The notes: generated by a model from the letters alone, not told the origin. 64,000 bases of DNA from Ramlibacter sp. (GCA_016713005.1 JADJPY010000012.1:124001-188000); one strand, 5' to 3'. Shown: positions 33,364 to 41,148, numbered from the stretch's first letter. A program made the numbers and translations.

Positions 33364-34317
33364 ATGAGGCTTGAGGGTCCGTTGCGGGTTCTGGTGACAG
33401 GTGGCGCAGGTTTTGTCGGCTCGCATCTTTGCGAGGCGCTGCTGGACATGGGACACGAAGTCCTTTGCGTGGACAACTTCTATACCGGCAGCCGGGCCAA
33501 CGTGGCGCGCCTGCTGGCGAATCCGCGATTCGAGCTCATGCGCCACGACGTGACTTTCCCGCTGTTTGTGGAGGTGGACCGGATTTACAACCTGGCCTGC
33601 CCGGCTTCCCCGGTGCACTACCAGCACGACCCGGTGCAGACCACCAAGACCAGTGTGCACGGTGCCATCAACCTGCTGGGGCTGGCCAAGCGCACCGGCG
33701 CACGGATCCTGCAAGCCTCAACCAGCGAGGTGTACGGCGACCCGGAAGTTCACCCGCAGCCCGAAACCTACGTCGGCCACGTCAATCCGATTGGCCCGCG
33801 CGCCTGCTACGACGAGGGCAAGCGGTGCGCCGAGACGCTGTTCTTTGATTACTGGCGCCAGCACCGGGTGCGTATCAAGGTCGCGCGCATTTTCAACACC
33901 TATGGCCCGCGGATGCATCCCGATGACGGCCGTGTCGTGTCCAACTTCATCGTGCAGGCGCTGGCCGGGCGTCCCATCACCATCCACGGCGATGGCAGCC
34001 AGACGCGCTCGTTTTGCTATGTCAGTGACCTGGTCGACGGTCTCATCCGCCTGATGGAGTCACCCGAGGACCTGACCGGCCCCGTCAATCTGGGCAATCC
34101 GGGCGAGTGCACCATGGTCGAGCTGGCGCGCGAAGTGATCCGCCTGACCGGTTCGGCATCGACGCTGGTGTTCGAGCCCACGCGGCCGGACGACCCGCGC
34201 CGCCGCTGCCCCGATATCACGCTGGCGCGTTCGGCGCTGGGGTGGTCGCCTTCCGTGCCGCTGGCACAAGGGCTGTCGCGCACGGTGGACGACCTTCGCG
34301 CGCGGCTCCGGTCCTGA
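33364..34317 (+). CDS. UDP-glucuronate decarboxylase-like SDR (UDP-xylose synthase type)
   Basis: 317 residues. Extended SDR: VTGGAGFVGSHLCEALL near 10 (NAD loop), DNFYTGSRANVARL, ASTSEVYGDPEVHPQ near 121, and the catalytic pair Tyr/Lys in CYDEGKR near 148. NTYGPRMHPDDGRVVSNFI and DGSQTRSFCYVSD are diagnostic of UXS, which turns UDP-glucuronate into UDP-xylose. I prefer ATG 33364, 7 bases after GGGAG; ATG 33358 also fits. dTDP-glucose dehydratases are more distant. Divergent from the glycosyltransferase. Confidence 0.88.
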   Translation: MRLEGPLRVLVTGGAGFVGSHLCEALLDMGHEVLCVDNFYTGSRANVARLLANPRFELMRHDVTFPLFVEVDRIYNLACPASPVHYQHDPVQTTKTSVHGAINLLGLAKRTGARILQASTSEVYGDPEVHPQPETYVGHVNPIGPRACYDEGKRCAETLFFDYWRQHRVRIKVARIFNTYGPRMHPDDGRVVSNFIVQALAGRPITIHGDGSQTRSFCYVSDLVDGLIRLMESPEDLTGPVNLGNPGECTMVELAREVIRLTGSASTLVFEPTRPDDPRRRCPDITLARSALGWSPSVPLAQGLSRTVDDLRARLRS

Positions 34318-34333
34318 GCAACCCCTGCGGATT

Positions 34334-34353
34334 CCTTTGATCCTTGGCAAAGG
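34334..34353 (+). promoter_or_regulatory. Inverted repeat upstream of ompW, possible FNR-type site
   Basis: CCTTTG-atccttgg-CAAAGG, perfect 6-bp arms. The core TTGATCCTTGGCAA matches the left half of the FNR consensus TTGAT-N4-ATCAA fully and the right half in 3 of 5. ompW is FNR-controlled in enterics, but the match is incomplete. Confidence 0.3.
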
Positions 34354-34432
34354 TGTTGCATGTGAATGTCGGCATCCCGGCGCGGTTGATTTTTCGCAAT
34401 CTCACTGGTGCTCGTGCGGCGTTCAATAGGGG

Positions 34433-34446
34433 CGGGAATGTTCCCG
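34433..34446 (+). promoter_or_regulatory. 14-bp palindrome before ompW
   Basis: CGGGAA-TG-TTCCCG, perfect, ending 19 bases before ATG 34466, so it falls in the 5' leader or at the promoter. It may be an operator or a small mRNA hairpin; the gene lacks an obvious Shine-Dalgarno. Confidence 0.3.
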
Positions 34447-34465
34447 TTCTGACCGAATACAGATC

Positions 34466-35065
34466 ATGCAAAAGAAAGTCATTGCCGCCGCCGCGCTGGG
34501 CGTGGTGCTTGCTTCGTCCGCGCTTGCCCAGCAGGCAGCCGAGGGACCCTGGATGGTCCGGGCCCGCGCAGTTCACCTGAGCAGCGCCAACGACGATGGC
34601 ACAGCCCTGGCGGGCCTGTCCATCAACAACAAGTGGATCCCGGAAGTCGACGTTTCGTACTTCTTCACCCCCAATATCGCCGCCGAACTGATCCTGACGG
34701 TGCCCCAGAAGCACACCCTGTCGCTGACGGGTGCCCCAATCGGCTCGCTCAAGCATTTGCCGCCGACGTTGACGCTCCAGTACCACTTCACCGGGATGAG
34801 CGGTTTCAAGCCGTACCTTGGCGCCGGCATCAACTACACCCGGTTCTCTGGCGTCACATTGCCGGCGGGTGTGGACATCAAGAGGAGCAGCTGGGGCGCA
34901 GCCCTGCAGGCGGGGGTGGATATCCCGCTGTCCAAGGGGCTGTATCTCAACTTCGATGTGAAAAAGGTCTACATCGGCACGACGGTCTACAACTTGGGCG
35001 TGGACATCGGCAAGTTCAAGGTTGACCCGGTGCTGTTTGGCATGGGTCTGGGCTGGCGCTTCTGA
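34466..35065 (+). CDS. ompW: OmpW-family outer membrane protein
   Basis: 199 residues with a signal peptide (MQKKVIAAAALGVVLASSALA, cleaved before QQ). Eight-stranded beta-barrel pattern: alternating strands, WIPEVDVSYFFTPNIAAELI near 58, TLQYHFTGMSGFKPYLGAGINYT near 95 and a terminal GMGLGWRF ending in Phe as in outer membrane proteins. OmpW forms a narrow hydrophobic channel for small apolar molecules. Single gene; its stop lies one base from the convergent paaE stop. Confidence 0.92.
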   Translation: MQKKVIAAAALGVVLASSALAQQAAEGPWMVRARAVHLSSANDDGTALAGLSINNKWIPEVDVSYFFTPNIAAELILTVPQKHTLSLTGAPIGSLKHLPPTLTLQYHFTGMSGFKPYLGAGINYTRFSGVTLPAGVDIKRSSWGAALQAGVDIPLSKGLYLNFDVKKVYIGTTVYNLGVDIGKFKVDPVLFGMGLGWRF

Positions 35066-35066
35066 T

Positions 35067-36167
35067 TCAGCGCTCGTCGTAGCTCACCACCAGCTGCTGG
35101 CTGGTGGGTCGGGCCTGGCAGCTCAGCACGAAGCCCTTGCCGGTTTCCCAGGGCTCCAGGGTGAAATTGCGGTCCATGGCAACCGAGCCTTCAAGCACTT
35201 TGGCGCGGCAGGTGCAGCACACGCCGCCGCGACAGGACCAGGGCAGGTCCAGACCTGCGGCCAGCGCCACGTCCAGCACGTGCTGGTTGGCGTTCATGCG
35301 CAGGGCGTGGCGCTTTCCGTCGGCGATCACGGTCAGTGCCACATCCCCGGTTTGGGCATCTTTTTGGCCTGCAGCCCCCGCCAGTGCTTGCTTATCTGCT
35401 ATCAAAACAGGATCACCCGAAGTGAAACGCTCGGCGTGCACGCGCTGCGCGGGCACACCCGCCTCGACCAGCGCGGCCGTGGTGTCGTCGATCATTCCTT
35501 CGGGGCCGCAGACGAACACCTCGTCCATGCTGCCCACCGGCAACAGGGCATCGATCACCGCGCGCACCTTCGGCGCGTCGATGCGACCCTCCAGCAGCGG
35601 GACTTCCTGAGCCTGACGTGAAAGCACATGCACCAGGGTCAGCCGGTCTGGATAGCGGTCCTTCAGGTCCTGCAGCGCTTCGTTGAACATCACGCTGGCC
35701 ATGCGGCGGTTGCCGTAAACCAGTGTGAACTTCGAGTCCGGCTGTTCCTGCAGCGTGCTGGCCAGGATGGACAGCACCGGCGTGATCCCGGAGCCTGCAG
35801 CAAAACCCACGCGATGCAGCGCCCGTGGACGTTGCACGGTAAACCGCCCGTCCGGGGGCATCGCCTCCAGCGTGTCACCGGCTGCCAGCTCGGTGTTGGC
35901 CCAGGTGGAAAACACGCCACCGTCGACGGCGCGTATGCCCACTTCCAGTTCGCCGGCCTGTTCGAGGCGGCTGCGCGGACAGCTGATCGAGTAGCTGCGC
36001 CGGACTTCCTGCCCGTGCAGCCGGGTGCGCAGCGTCAGGAACTGCCCGGGCTGAAAGCGAAAGGTCTCGCGCAGCGCCGGCGGGATGGCCAGCGCCACGG
36101 CGACGGCTCCGTCCGACTCGGGGCTGACGCGCGCTACGGTGAGTGCATGGAAACGGGGTTGGGACAT
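35067..36167 (-). CDS. paaE: Phenylacetyl-CoA epoxidase, reductase subunit
   Basis: Passes electrons from NADPH to the PaaABCD epoxidase. 366 residues: FAD domain ~1-105 (RRSYSIS near 53), NAD(P) domain ~108-235 (GFAAGSGITPVLSI, VFVCGPEGMIDD), and a C-terminal plant-type [2Fe-2S] domain with CRGGVCCTC near 314 and the last Cys in FVLSCQA. The linker between the NAD and Fe-S domains contains a dispersed-repeat copy read as VLIADKQALAGAAGQK. Start ATG 36167; last gene of the paa operon. Confidence 0.93.
   Translation of the reverse strand: MSQPRFHALTVARVSPESDGAVAVALAIPPALRETFRFQPGQFLTLRTRLHGQEVRRSYSISCPRSRLEQAGELEVGIRAVDGGVFSTWANTELAAGDTLEAMPPDGRFTVQRPRALHRVGFAAGSGITPVLSILASTLQEQPDSKFTLVYGNRRMASVMFNEALQDLKDRYPDRLTLVHVLSRQAQEVPLLEGRIDAPKVRAVIDALLPVGSMDEVFVCGPEGMIDDTTAALVEAGVPAQRVHAERFTSGDPVLIADKQALAGAAGQKDAQTGDVALTVIADGKRHALRMNANQHVLDVALAAGLDLPWSCRGGVCCTCRAKVLEGSVAMDRNFTLEPWETGKGFVLSCQARPTSQQLVVSYDER
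35361..35413 (-). repeat. Stem-GGAGGCC repeat, copy e, in frame in paaE
   Basis: Minus strand: CTGTTTTGATAGCAGATAAG, then CAAGCACTGGCGGGGGCTGC and AGGCCAAAAA. It is sense to the gene and lies in the interdomain linker. Confidence 0.75.
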
Positions 36168-36187
36168 GGGGCTGGGGCGGGTTGGGC

Positions 36188-36721
36188 TCAGAGGGGCTTG
36201 AAGTAGTCGAACGGCTCCAGGCAGTCGAGGCACCGGTACAGCGCCTTGCAGGCCGTGGAGCCGAAGTGCGAGGTCTCCGTGGTGTTGGAGGAGCCGCATT
36301 GCGGACAGGCGACGGCCGCGCTTTGTGCGGCGCCCCGCACAAAGCGCAACACCGGGGACGCTTCAGCGCCCGCCTTGCTGCGGTGGGGCGGTGCTATGCC
36401 CCATGCCCGCAGCTTGTCCCGGGCGGCGTCGCTCATCCAGTCGGTGGTCCAGGCCGGCGCAAGCTGCGTCACCACGCGGCCGTCAAGGCCGTGCGCCGCA
36501 AGCGCAGCCTGTACGTCGTCCTCGATCTGGCCCATGGCGGGGCAGCCGTTGTAGGTGGGGGTGATCACCACTTCCAGCCCGCCGGCGCCGACGCGCACCT
36601 CGCGCAGGATGCCCAGCTCTTCCAGTGTGACCACCGGGATTTCCGGGTCCGTCAGGTGGGCCAGCGCCGCACGCGCACGTGCCAGTGCGTCGGCCGGGAG
36701 CGGGTTGGCGTTGTCTTGCAT
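36188..36721 (-). CDS. paaD: Phenylacetyl-CoA epoxidase maturation subunit
   Basis: 177 residues from ATG 36721 (a GTG immediately before is also possible). MIP18/SufT-like N-terminal domain (LTDPEIPVVTLEELGILREV near 24, TPTYNGCPAM near 55 with the conserved Cys) followed by a C-terminal four-cysteine zinc-finger-like tail (CPQCGSSN...CLDCLEPF). PaaD is needed to assemble iron in the epoxidase or its reductase. Order and spacing within paaABCDE are standard. Confidence 0.92.
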   Translation of the reverse strand: MQDNANPLPADALARARAALAHLTDPEIPVVTLEELGILREVRVGAGGLEVVITPTYNGCPAMGQIEDDVQAALAAHGLDGRVVTQLAPAWTTDWMSDAARDKLRAWGIAPPHRSKAGAEASPVLRFVRGAAQSAAVACPQCGSSNTTETSHFGSTACKALYRCLDCLEPFDYFKPL

Positions 36722-36727
36722 CACGGG

Positions 36728-37585
36728 CTACCAGCGCGCATCCGGATGGGCACGCGCCAGGCTTTGCATCTCGGCCAGCAGGAAGCCCAGATGCTCGGAA
36801 TGCAGCCCGTGCTTGCCACGCGGCACATATCCTTCGGCGGGCGCTCGCCGCAGCGTGGCTTCGGCGAGTGCCGCGTCCAGGGTCGCATCCCACGCGGCCT
36901 GAAGGCTGGCCAGTTCCACGCCGGAGCCGTTGGCGGCTGCCTGGGATTCCGCGTCACCCGGCGTCCAGAATTCGCGGGTGTAGGGCAGCAGATGGTCCAG
37001 CGCCGCCTGTGCCCGCCGTTGGGATTGGTCTGTGCCGTCGCCCATGCGCACCAGCCAGTCTCGGGAATGCCGCACGTGGTAACGCACTTCCTTGAGCGAT
37101 TTGGCCGCGATGGCCGCCAGATCCGCGTCGCGCGAGTGCTGCAGCGCCTCCCACAGCAGGCCCATGAGCGTGCTGTACAGGAAGTTGCGCACCAGCGTGG
37201 TGGCCCAGTCGCGGTCGCCGGTGGCGGTGCTGGCCAATGGCCCGCGGTGCGGCAACTCCACCAGCGTGTGGTTGCGGAACTCCGGCACATCGCGGAAGAA
37301 GGCCAGCGTGTCCTCGGTCAGTGCGCCATCAACGCGTGCGCCCTGCAGGTGGGCGTGTTGCGCGGCCAGCGCCGCATCGGCCTGGATGCGGGCGGCGGCC
37401 AGCTGGTAGAGCAGCCGGGCCTGCCCGATCTGGTCCAGGCTGATGTTGGCCAGCGCGATGTCTTCTTCCAGCACCGGGGCATGGCCGCACCATTCGGCGT
37501 TGCGCTGTCCCAGCACCAGTGCGCTGTCGGCAAGTTGAAGAAGGTAGGCCAGCGGCGCCTGGACTGGGGACACTTGCTGTTCCAT
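36728..37585 (-). CDS. paaC: Phenylacetyl-CoA epoxidase, structural subunit C
   Basis: 285 residues, ferritin-like four-helix protein that pairs with catalytic PaaA but has lost the di-iron site. Typical segments: LLQLADSALVLGQRNAEWCG near 14, LEEDIALANISLDQIGQARLL near 39, SLKEVRYHVRHSRDWLVRMG near 165 and the C-terminal HSEHLGFLLAEMQ. ATG 37585 shares one base with the paaB stop (TGATG), so translation is coupled. Confidence 0.94.
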   Translation of the reverse strand: MEQQVSPVQAPLAYLLQLADSALVLGQRNAEWCGHAPVLEEDIALANISLDQIGQARLLYQLAAARIQADAALAAQHAHLQGARVDGALTEDTLAFFRDVPEFRNHTLVELPHRGPLASTATGDRDWATTLVRNFLYSTLMGLLWEALQHSRDADLAAIAAKSLKEVRYHVRHSRDWLVRMGDGTDQSQRRAQAALDHLLPYTREFWTPGDAESQAAANGSGVELASLQAAWDATLDAALAEATLRRAPAEGYVPRGKHGLHSEHLGFLLAEMQSLARAHPDARW

Positions 37586-37968
37586 CACATGTGGCCGACT
37601 TCGTCGGGGATGCTGTAGAAGGTCGGGTGGCGGTAGATCTTGTCGCCCGCAGGTTCGAAGAACTCGGCCTTGTCGCCGGGGTCGCTGGCGGTGATGGCCG
37701 CCGAGGGCACGACCCACAGGCTGACGCCTTCCTGGCGGCGGGTGTAGACGTCGCGTGCCATCTGCAGCGCGTGTTGCGCATCGCTGGCGTGCAGGCTGCC
37801 ACAGTGCTTGTGCTCCAGCCCTTGCTTGCTGCGGACAAACACCTCCCACAGCGGCCATTCGCGCAGCGCTTGCGGGGCGGCCCCCTGGGCCATACGGTGA
37901 CCCGACCCCTCCCCGTCCCTCTCCTGCACAGGGGAGGGCGACGTCGTGGTGGTGGTTGCTTTTGTCAT
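37585..37968 (-). CDS. paaB: Phenylacetyl-CoA epoxidase subunit B, with N-terminal extension
   Basis: 127 residues; relatives are about 95. The conserved core starts at WPLWEVFVRSKQGLEHKH (~38) and runs through VYTRRQEGVSLWVV and HPTFYSIPDEVGHM. The first ~37 residues (MTKATTTTTSPSPVQERD...) are extra and are encoded by a GC hairpin insert at 37907-37938. Start ATG 37968 is favoured by AAGGAGG 4 bases upstream, lying inside the last codons of paaA; an internal ATG at 37893 would give 102 residues. PaaB bridges two PaaAC pairs. Confidence 0.92.
   Translation of the reverse strand: MTKATTTTTSPSPVQERDGEGSGHRMAQGAAPQALREWPLWEVFVRSKQGLEHKHCGSLHASDAQHALQMARDVYTRRQEGVSLWVVPSAAITASDPGDKAEFFEPAGDKIYRHPTFYSIPDEVGHM
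37907..37938. repeat. GC-rich hairpin repeat inside the paaB 5' end
   Basis: CCCTCCCC (37907-37914) and GGGGAGGG (37931-37938) with a 16-base loop, a REP-like palindrome of the kind usually found between genes. Here it is translated as part of the PaaB N-terminal extension (SPVQERDGEGSG). Confidence 0.5.
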
Positions 37969-38993
37969 GCGGCCTCCTTCATGGCGCGGGCTTTCTGTTT
38001 GGCGGCATGGGCCTGCGCGGCATCGCGCACCCACTGGCCATCGTTCCAGGCCTTCACCCGGGTGGCCAGGCGCTCCTTGTTGCAAGGGCCGTTGCCGTTG
38101 ACAGTGGCCCAGAATTCGTCCCAGTCGATCGCACCGTAGTCGTGCTGCTGGCGCTCCTCGTTCCACTTCAGGTCGGGGTCGGGCAGCGTCACGCCCAGCA
38201 CCTTGGCCTGGGGCACGGTGGCGTCCACAAACTTCTGGCGCAGTGCGTCGTTGCTGATGCGCTTGATGCCCCAGCGCATGCCTTGCGCGCTGTGGGGGCT
38301 GTCGGTGTCCGGCGGTCCGAACATGGCGAGGCACTTCCACCACCAGCGGTTTACCGCATCCTGGACCATGGCGCGCTGCGCCGGCGTGCCGCGCATCATC
38401 ACCAGCAGTGCCTCGTAGCCCTGGCGCTGATGGAAGCTTTCCTCCTTGCACACGCGGATCATGGCGCGGGCGTAGGGTCCGTAGCTGCAGCGGCACAGGG
38501 GGATCTGGTTCATGATGGCGGCGCCATCCACCAGCCAGCCGATCACACCGACGTCGGCCCAGCTGAGCGTGGGGTAGTTGAAGATCGAGCTGTACTTGGC
38601 CTTGCCACTGTGCAGCGCATCGACCATCTGGTCGCGGCTGGTGCCCAGCGTCTCGGCGGCGCTGTAGAGGTACAGGCCGTGGCCACCCTCGTCCTGCACC
38701 TTGGCCAGCAGGATGGCCTTGCGTTTCAGGCTGGGGGCCCGGCTGATCCAGTTGCCCTCGGGCAGCATGCCCACCACTTCGCTGTGGGCGTGCTGGCTGA
38801 TCTGTCGCACCAGCGTCTTGCGGTAGGCCTCGGGCATCCAGTCGCGCGGCTCGATTTTTCCGTCGGCGTCGACGCAGGCATCAAAACGGTCCTGGCGGGC
38901 GGCTTCGTCCGCAGTGGGGCCCGGCGGGACGGCGCTCAATGCGCCCGAGCCGCTTGTCGACGGGTCCGGTAGGTCTAGGGCTTGGGTGTACAT
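37965..38993 (-). CDS. paaA: Phenylacetyl-CoA epoxidase, catalytic subunit A
   Basis: 342 residues from ATG 38993 (AGGAG 7-8 bases upstream). Di-iron monooxygenase that forms the ring-1,2-epoxide of phenylacetyl-CoA. Ligand motifs: KVQDEGGHGLYLYSAAE near 115 (EX2H) and CKEESFHQRQGYEALL near 190 (second EX2H), plus the DWDEFW C-terminal region. First gene of the operon and overlaps paaB by ATGA. The C terminus KARAMKEAA encodes the ribosome-binding site of paaB. Confidence 0.96.
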   Translation of the reverse strand: MYTQALDLPDPSTSGSGALSAVPPGPTADEAARQDRFDACVDADGKIEPRDWMPEAYRKTLVRQISQHAHSEVVGMLPEGNWISRAPSLKRKAILLAKVQDEGGHGLYLYSAAETLGTSRDQMVDALHSGKAKYSSIFNYPTLSWADVGVIGWLVDGAAIMNQIPLCRCSYGPYARAMIRVCKEESFHQRQGYEALLVMMRGTPAQRAMVQDAVNRWWWKCLAMFGPPDTDSPHSAQGMRWGIKRISNDALRQKFVDATVPQAKVLGVTLPDPDLKWNEERQQHDYGAIDWDEFWATVNGNGPCNKERLATRVKAWNDGQWVRDAAQAHAAKQKARAMKEAA

Positions 38994-39031
38994 GCCGGTC
39001 TCCTGCGCCAAATCCGGGCGCTTCGGCGGCA

Positions 39032-39037
39032 GTATAG
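39032..39037 (-). promoter_or_regulatory. Candidate -10 of the paa operon
   Basis: TATACT on the minus strand (5 of 6 to consensus), about 40 bases upstream of the paaA ATG, abutting the palindrome at 39041-39066. No good -35 is visible at 17 bp because the operator occupies that place. Confidence 0.4.
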
Positions 39038-39040
39038 TCA

Positions 39041-39066
39041 ATTAACCAACCGATCGGTCGGTTAAT
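39041..39066 (-). promoter_or_regulatory. 26-bp palindrome, probable PaaR (TetR-type) operator
   Basis: ATTAACCAACCG-AT-CGGTCGGTTAAT is symmetric except for one base pair. It matches the TTAACC-n-ACCG/CGGT-n-GGTTAA form I associate with PaaR-type TetR repressors of phenylacetate genes in betaproteobacteria. It lies 48 bp before paaA over the expected -35. No tetR gene is in the window, so the regulator must be elsewhere. Confidence 0.75.
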
Positions 39067-39087
39067 TGCGCGTGACCCTCTCGGGAT

Positions 39088-40026
39088 TTACCCGCCGCTG
39101 TCCAGAGTGAATGCGGCGTTGCGGTCCTGGCCAAGCAGTTGGACCAGTTGTGGCAGGGCGGTCTGAAGGGCGCCCTTCAGCGTAAACGGAGGGTTGATCA
39201 CAAACATGCCGCTGGCAGGCAACCCGGGTCGCTTCTGGGATTCGGCTGTAACGGCAGGCAACTTCCCTGATTTTACGGTTATGGTTGCATTCATCCAGCT
39301 TTTGCCGGCTTTGGTTGCCAAAGTCTTCAGGCGTTTTGGCAAATCGTGGGCCTCGGGGCGCGCGATCAGCGGATACCAGACGACATAGGTGCCGGTGGCA
39401 AAGCGCTTGAGCGCGTCCCCCATGGCCACCACCACGCGACCATAGTCGGTCTTGAGCTCGTAACTCGGGTCGCACAGCACCAATGCCCGCCGGCTGGGGG
39501 GCGGCAGGAATTTCTTCAGGCCTTCAAAGCCGTCTTCCCGCAGCACCACGACCTGTCGGCCGGCCTCCAGCTGGCCGATGTTGGCTGTCAAAGCGCGGCT
39601 GTCGGTGGGATGCAGCTCGAACAGTTTGAGCCGGTCGTGCGGCCGCAGCAGGCGGTGCGTCACGAACGGGGAGCCAGGATAGACGCGCAGTGCCTTGGGC
39701 GGGTTGAAGCCGGCGACCAGGTCCACGTAGTCCTGCAGCAGGGGAGCGAGCGGTTCTGCTATCTTTTTTGTAGTGGGGTCGCCAGACGGGACGGGGGCCA
39801 GCGGCTTGTTTTTGTCCGAAAGCAGGCGGAAGATGCCGTCCGCAGCCTCGCCGCTGAGTTCGGCCTGGTCGCTGTCCAGCCGGTACAGGCCCGCCCCCGC
39901 GTGGGTGTCCACCACGGTCAGGGCCGCCTCTTTTTCCGTCAGGTGGCGAAGCACGGCAATCAGCACGGCGTGCTTGAGCACGTCCGCGTGGTTGCCGGCA
40001 TGGAAGCTGTGGCGGTAGCTGAACAT
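39088..40026 (-). CDS. rlmJ: 23S rRNA (adenine-2030-N6)-methyltransferase
   Basis: 312 residues from ATG 40026. The opening MFSYRHSFHAGNHADVLKH is the RlmJ signature. SAM binding: DTHAGAGLYRL near 41; catalytic tetrapeptide DPSYE near 187 (usual DPPYE has Ser for the second Pro); VINPPF near 285. It methylates A2030 of 23S rRNA. It is about 30 residues longer than the E. coli protein (from memory), largely through a degraded repeat copy read as KNKPLAPVPSGDPTTKKIAE (residues ~73-92). Confidence 0.9.
   Translation of the reverse strand: MFSYRHSFHAGNHADVLKHAVLIAVLRHLTEKEAALTVVDTHAGAGLYRLDSDQAELSGEAADGIFRLLSDKNKPLAPVPSGDPTTKKIAEPLAPLLQDYVDLVAGFNPPKALRVYPGSPFVTHRLLRPHDRLKLFELHPTDSRALTANIGQLEAGRQVVVLREDGFEGLKKFLPPPSRRALVLCDPSYELKTDYGRVVVAMGDALKRFATGTYVVWYPLIARPEAHDLPKRLKTLATKAGKSWMNATITVKSGKLPAVTAESQKRPGLPASGMFVINPPFTLKGALQTALPQLVQLLGQDRNAAFTLDSGG
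39757..39813 (+). repeat. Stem-GGAGGCC repeat, copy f (degraded), inside rlmJ
   Basis: Stem TGCTATCTTTTTTGTAGTGG resembles copy h; the arm is diverged (GACGGGGGCCAGCGG). Antisense to the gene, as in the HAD gene, and read in the same complement frame. Confidence 0.5.
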
Positions 40027-40059
40027 CGCCTGATGGTACCTTGGGCCGTCACGAGCTGA

Positions 40060-40089
40060 TTGCCCTAACCCATTGATTTTTCGTATAAT
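40060..40089 (+). promoter_or_regulatory. Promoter of rplM-rpsI
   Basis: TTGCCC (40060-40065), 18-bp spacer, perfect TATAAT (40084-40089). Leaves a leader of about 125 bases before the rplM ATG; I see no clear protein-binding mimic in it. Confidence 0.65.
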
Positions 40090-40222
40090 CTTTGGCTTCG
40101 CAGCGCATTTGTGGTCCCGCGGCGAAGGCACTGAAAAGTGCAACCCCACCTAAGAGATTCCCGTCAGAGGAACGCCGACCGTGGAAAAGGGCCCGCCAAA
40201 CCAGCTCCTTTCAAGGAATCTC

Positions 40223-40678
40223 ATGTCTACGTTCAGCGCAAAACCCGCTGACGTGAAGCACGAGTGGTTTGTGATTGACGCGACCGACAAGGTCCTCGGA
40301 CGAGTAGCCAGCGAAGTTGCTCTCCGTTTGCGCGGCAAACACAAGGCCATTTACACGCCTCACGTCGATACCGGCGACTTCATTGTCGTCATCAATGCAG
40401 CCCAGCTGCGCGTCACCGGCGCCAAGCCGCTTGACAAGGTGTACTACCGCCATTCCGGTTATCCGGGCGGCATCACCGCCACCAACTTCCGCGACATGCA
40501 GGCCAAGCATCCCGGCCGTGCGCTCGAGAAGGCCGTCAAGGGCATGCTGCCCAAGGGTCCTCTGGGCTACGCGATGATCAAGAAACTCAAGGTGTATGGT
40601 GGTGCCGAGCATCCCCACACCGCCCAGCAGCCCAAGGTGCTGGAAATCGCAGCACTTTCCAGCGGGGTGGCCAAATGA
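40223..40678 (+). CDS. rplM: 50S ribosomal protein L13
   Basis: 151 residues from ATG 40223 with AAGGAA 5 bases upstream. HEWFVIDATDKVLGRVASEVA and the HKAIYTPHVDTGDFIVVINA segment are textbook L13. An early assembly protein of the large subunit. Overlaps rpsI by ATGA, the usual rplM-rpsI pair. Confidence 0.98.
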   Translation: MSTFSAKPADVKHEWFVIDATDKVLGRVASEVALRLRGKHKAIYTPHVDTGDFIVVINAAQLRVTGAKPLDKVYYRHSGYPGGITATNFRDMQAKHPGRALEKAVKGMLPKGPLGYAMIKKLKVYGGAEHPHTAQQPKVLEIAALSSGVAK

Positions 40679-41067
40679 TCGGTGATTGGAACAATGGCAC
40701 GGGTCGCCGCAAATCCAGCGTGGCCCGCGTATTCCTGAAAAAGGGCACCGGCAAGATCACGGTGAACGGCAAGGACATCCAAGCCTACTTCGGCCGCGAG
40801 ACGTCCATCATGATTGCCAAGCAACCGCTGTTCCTGACCAACCATGTCGAAACCTTCGACATCCAGGTCAACGTGCACGGTGGTGGCGAGTCCGGCCAGG
40901 CCGGCGCCACCCGCCACGGCATCACCCGCGCGCTGATCGACTACGACGCGGCGCTCAAGCCAGTGCTGAGCCAGGCCGGTTTCGTGACCCGCGACGCACG
41001 CGAAGTCGAGCGCAAGAAGGTCGGCCTGCATTCCGCACGCCGCCGCAAGCAGTTCTCCAAGCGCTGA
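40675..41067 (+). CDS. rpsI: 30S ribosomal protein S9
   Basis: 130 residues. GTGRRKSSVARVFLKKGTG near 8, GGGESGQAGATRHGITRAL near 68 and the basic tail RRRKQFSKR whose last Arg contacts P-site tRNA. Terminator 23 bp downstream. Confidence 0.98.
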   Translation: MIGDWNNGTGRRKSSVARVFLKKGTGKITVNGKDIQAYFGRETSIMIAKQPLFLTNHVETFDIQVNVHGGGESGQAGATRHGITRALIDYDAALKPVLSQAGFVTRDAREVERKKVGLHSARRRKQFSKR

Positions 41068-41090
41068 TCGGCGTTGGCACTGCTGCCCGG

Positions 41091-41118
41091 AAAGACCGCC
41101 CGCATGGCGGTCTTTTTC
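41091..41118 (+). terminator. Rho-independent terminator of rplM-rpsI
   Basis: AAAGACCGCC-cgcat-GGCGGTCTTT followed by TTCTTT: a perfect 10-bp stem with a T run. Confidence 0.9.
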
Positions 41119-41148
41119 TTTATGTGGCGCTGCTAGACTCCCAGTCCC

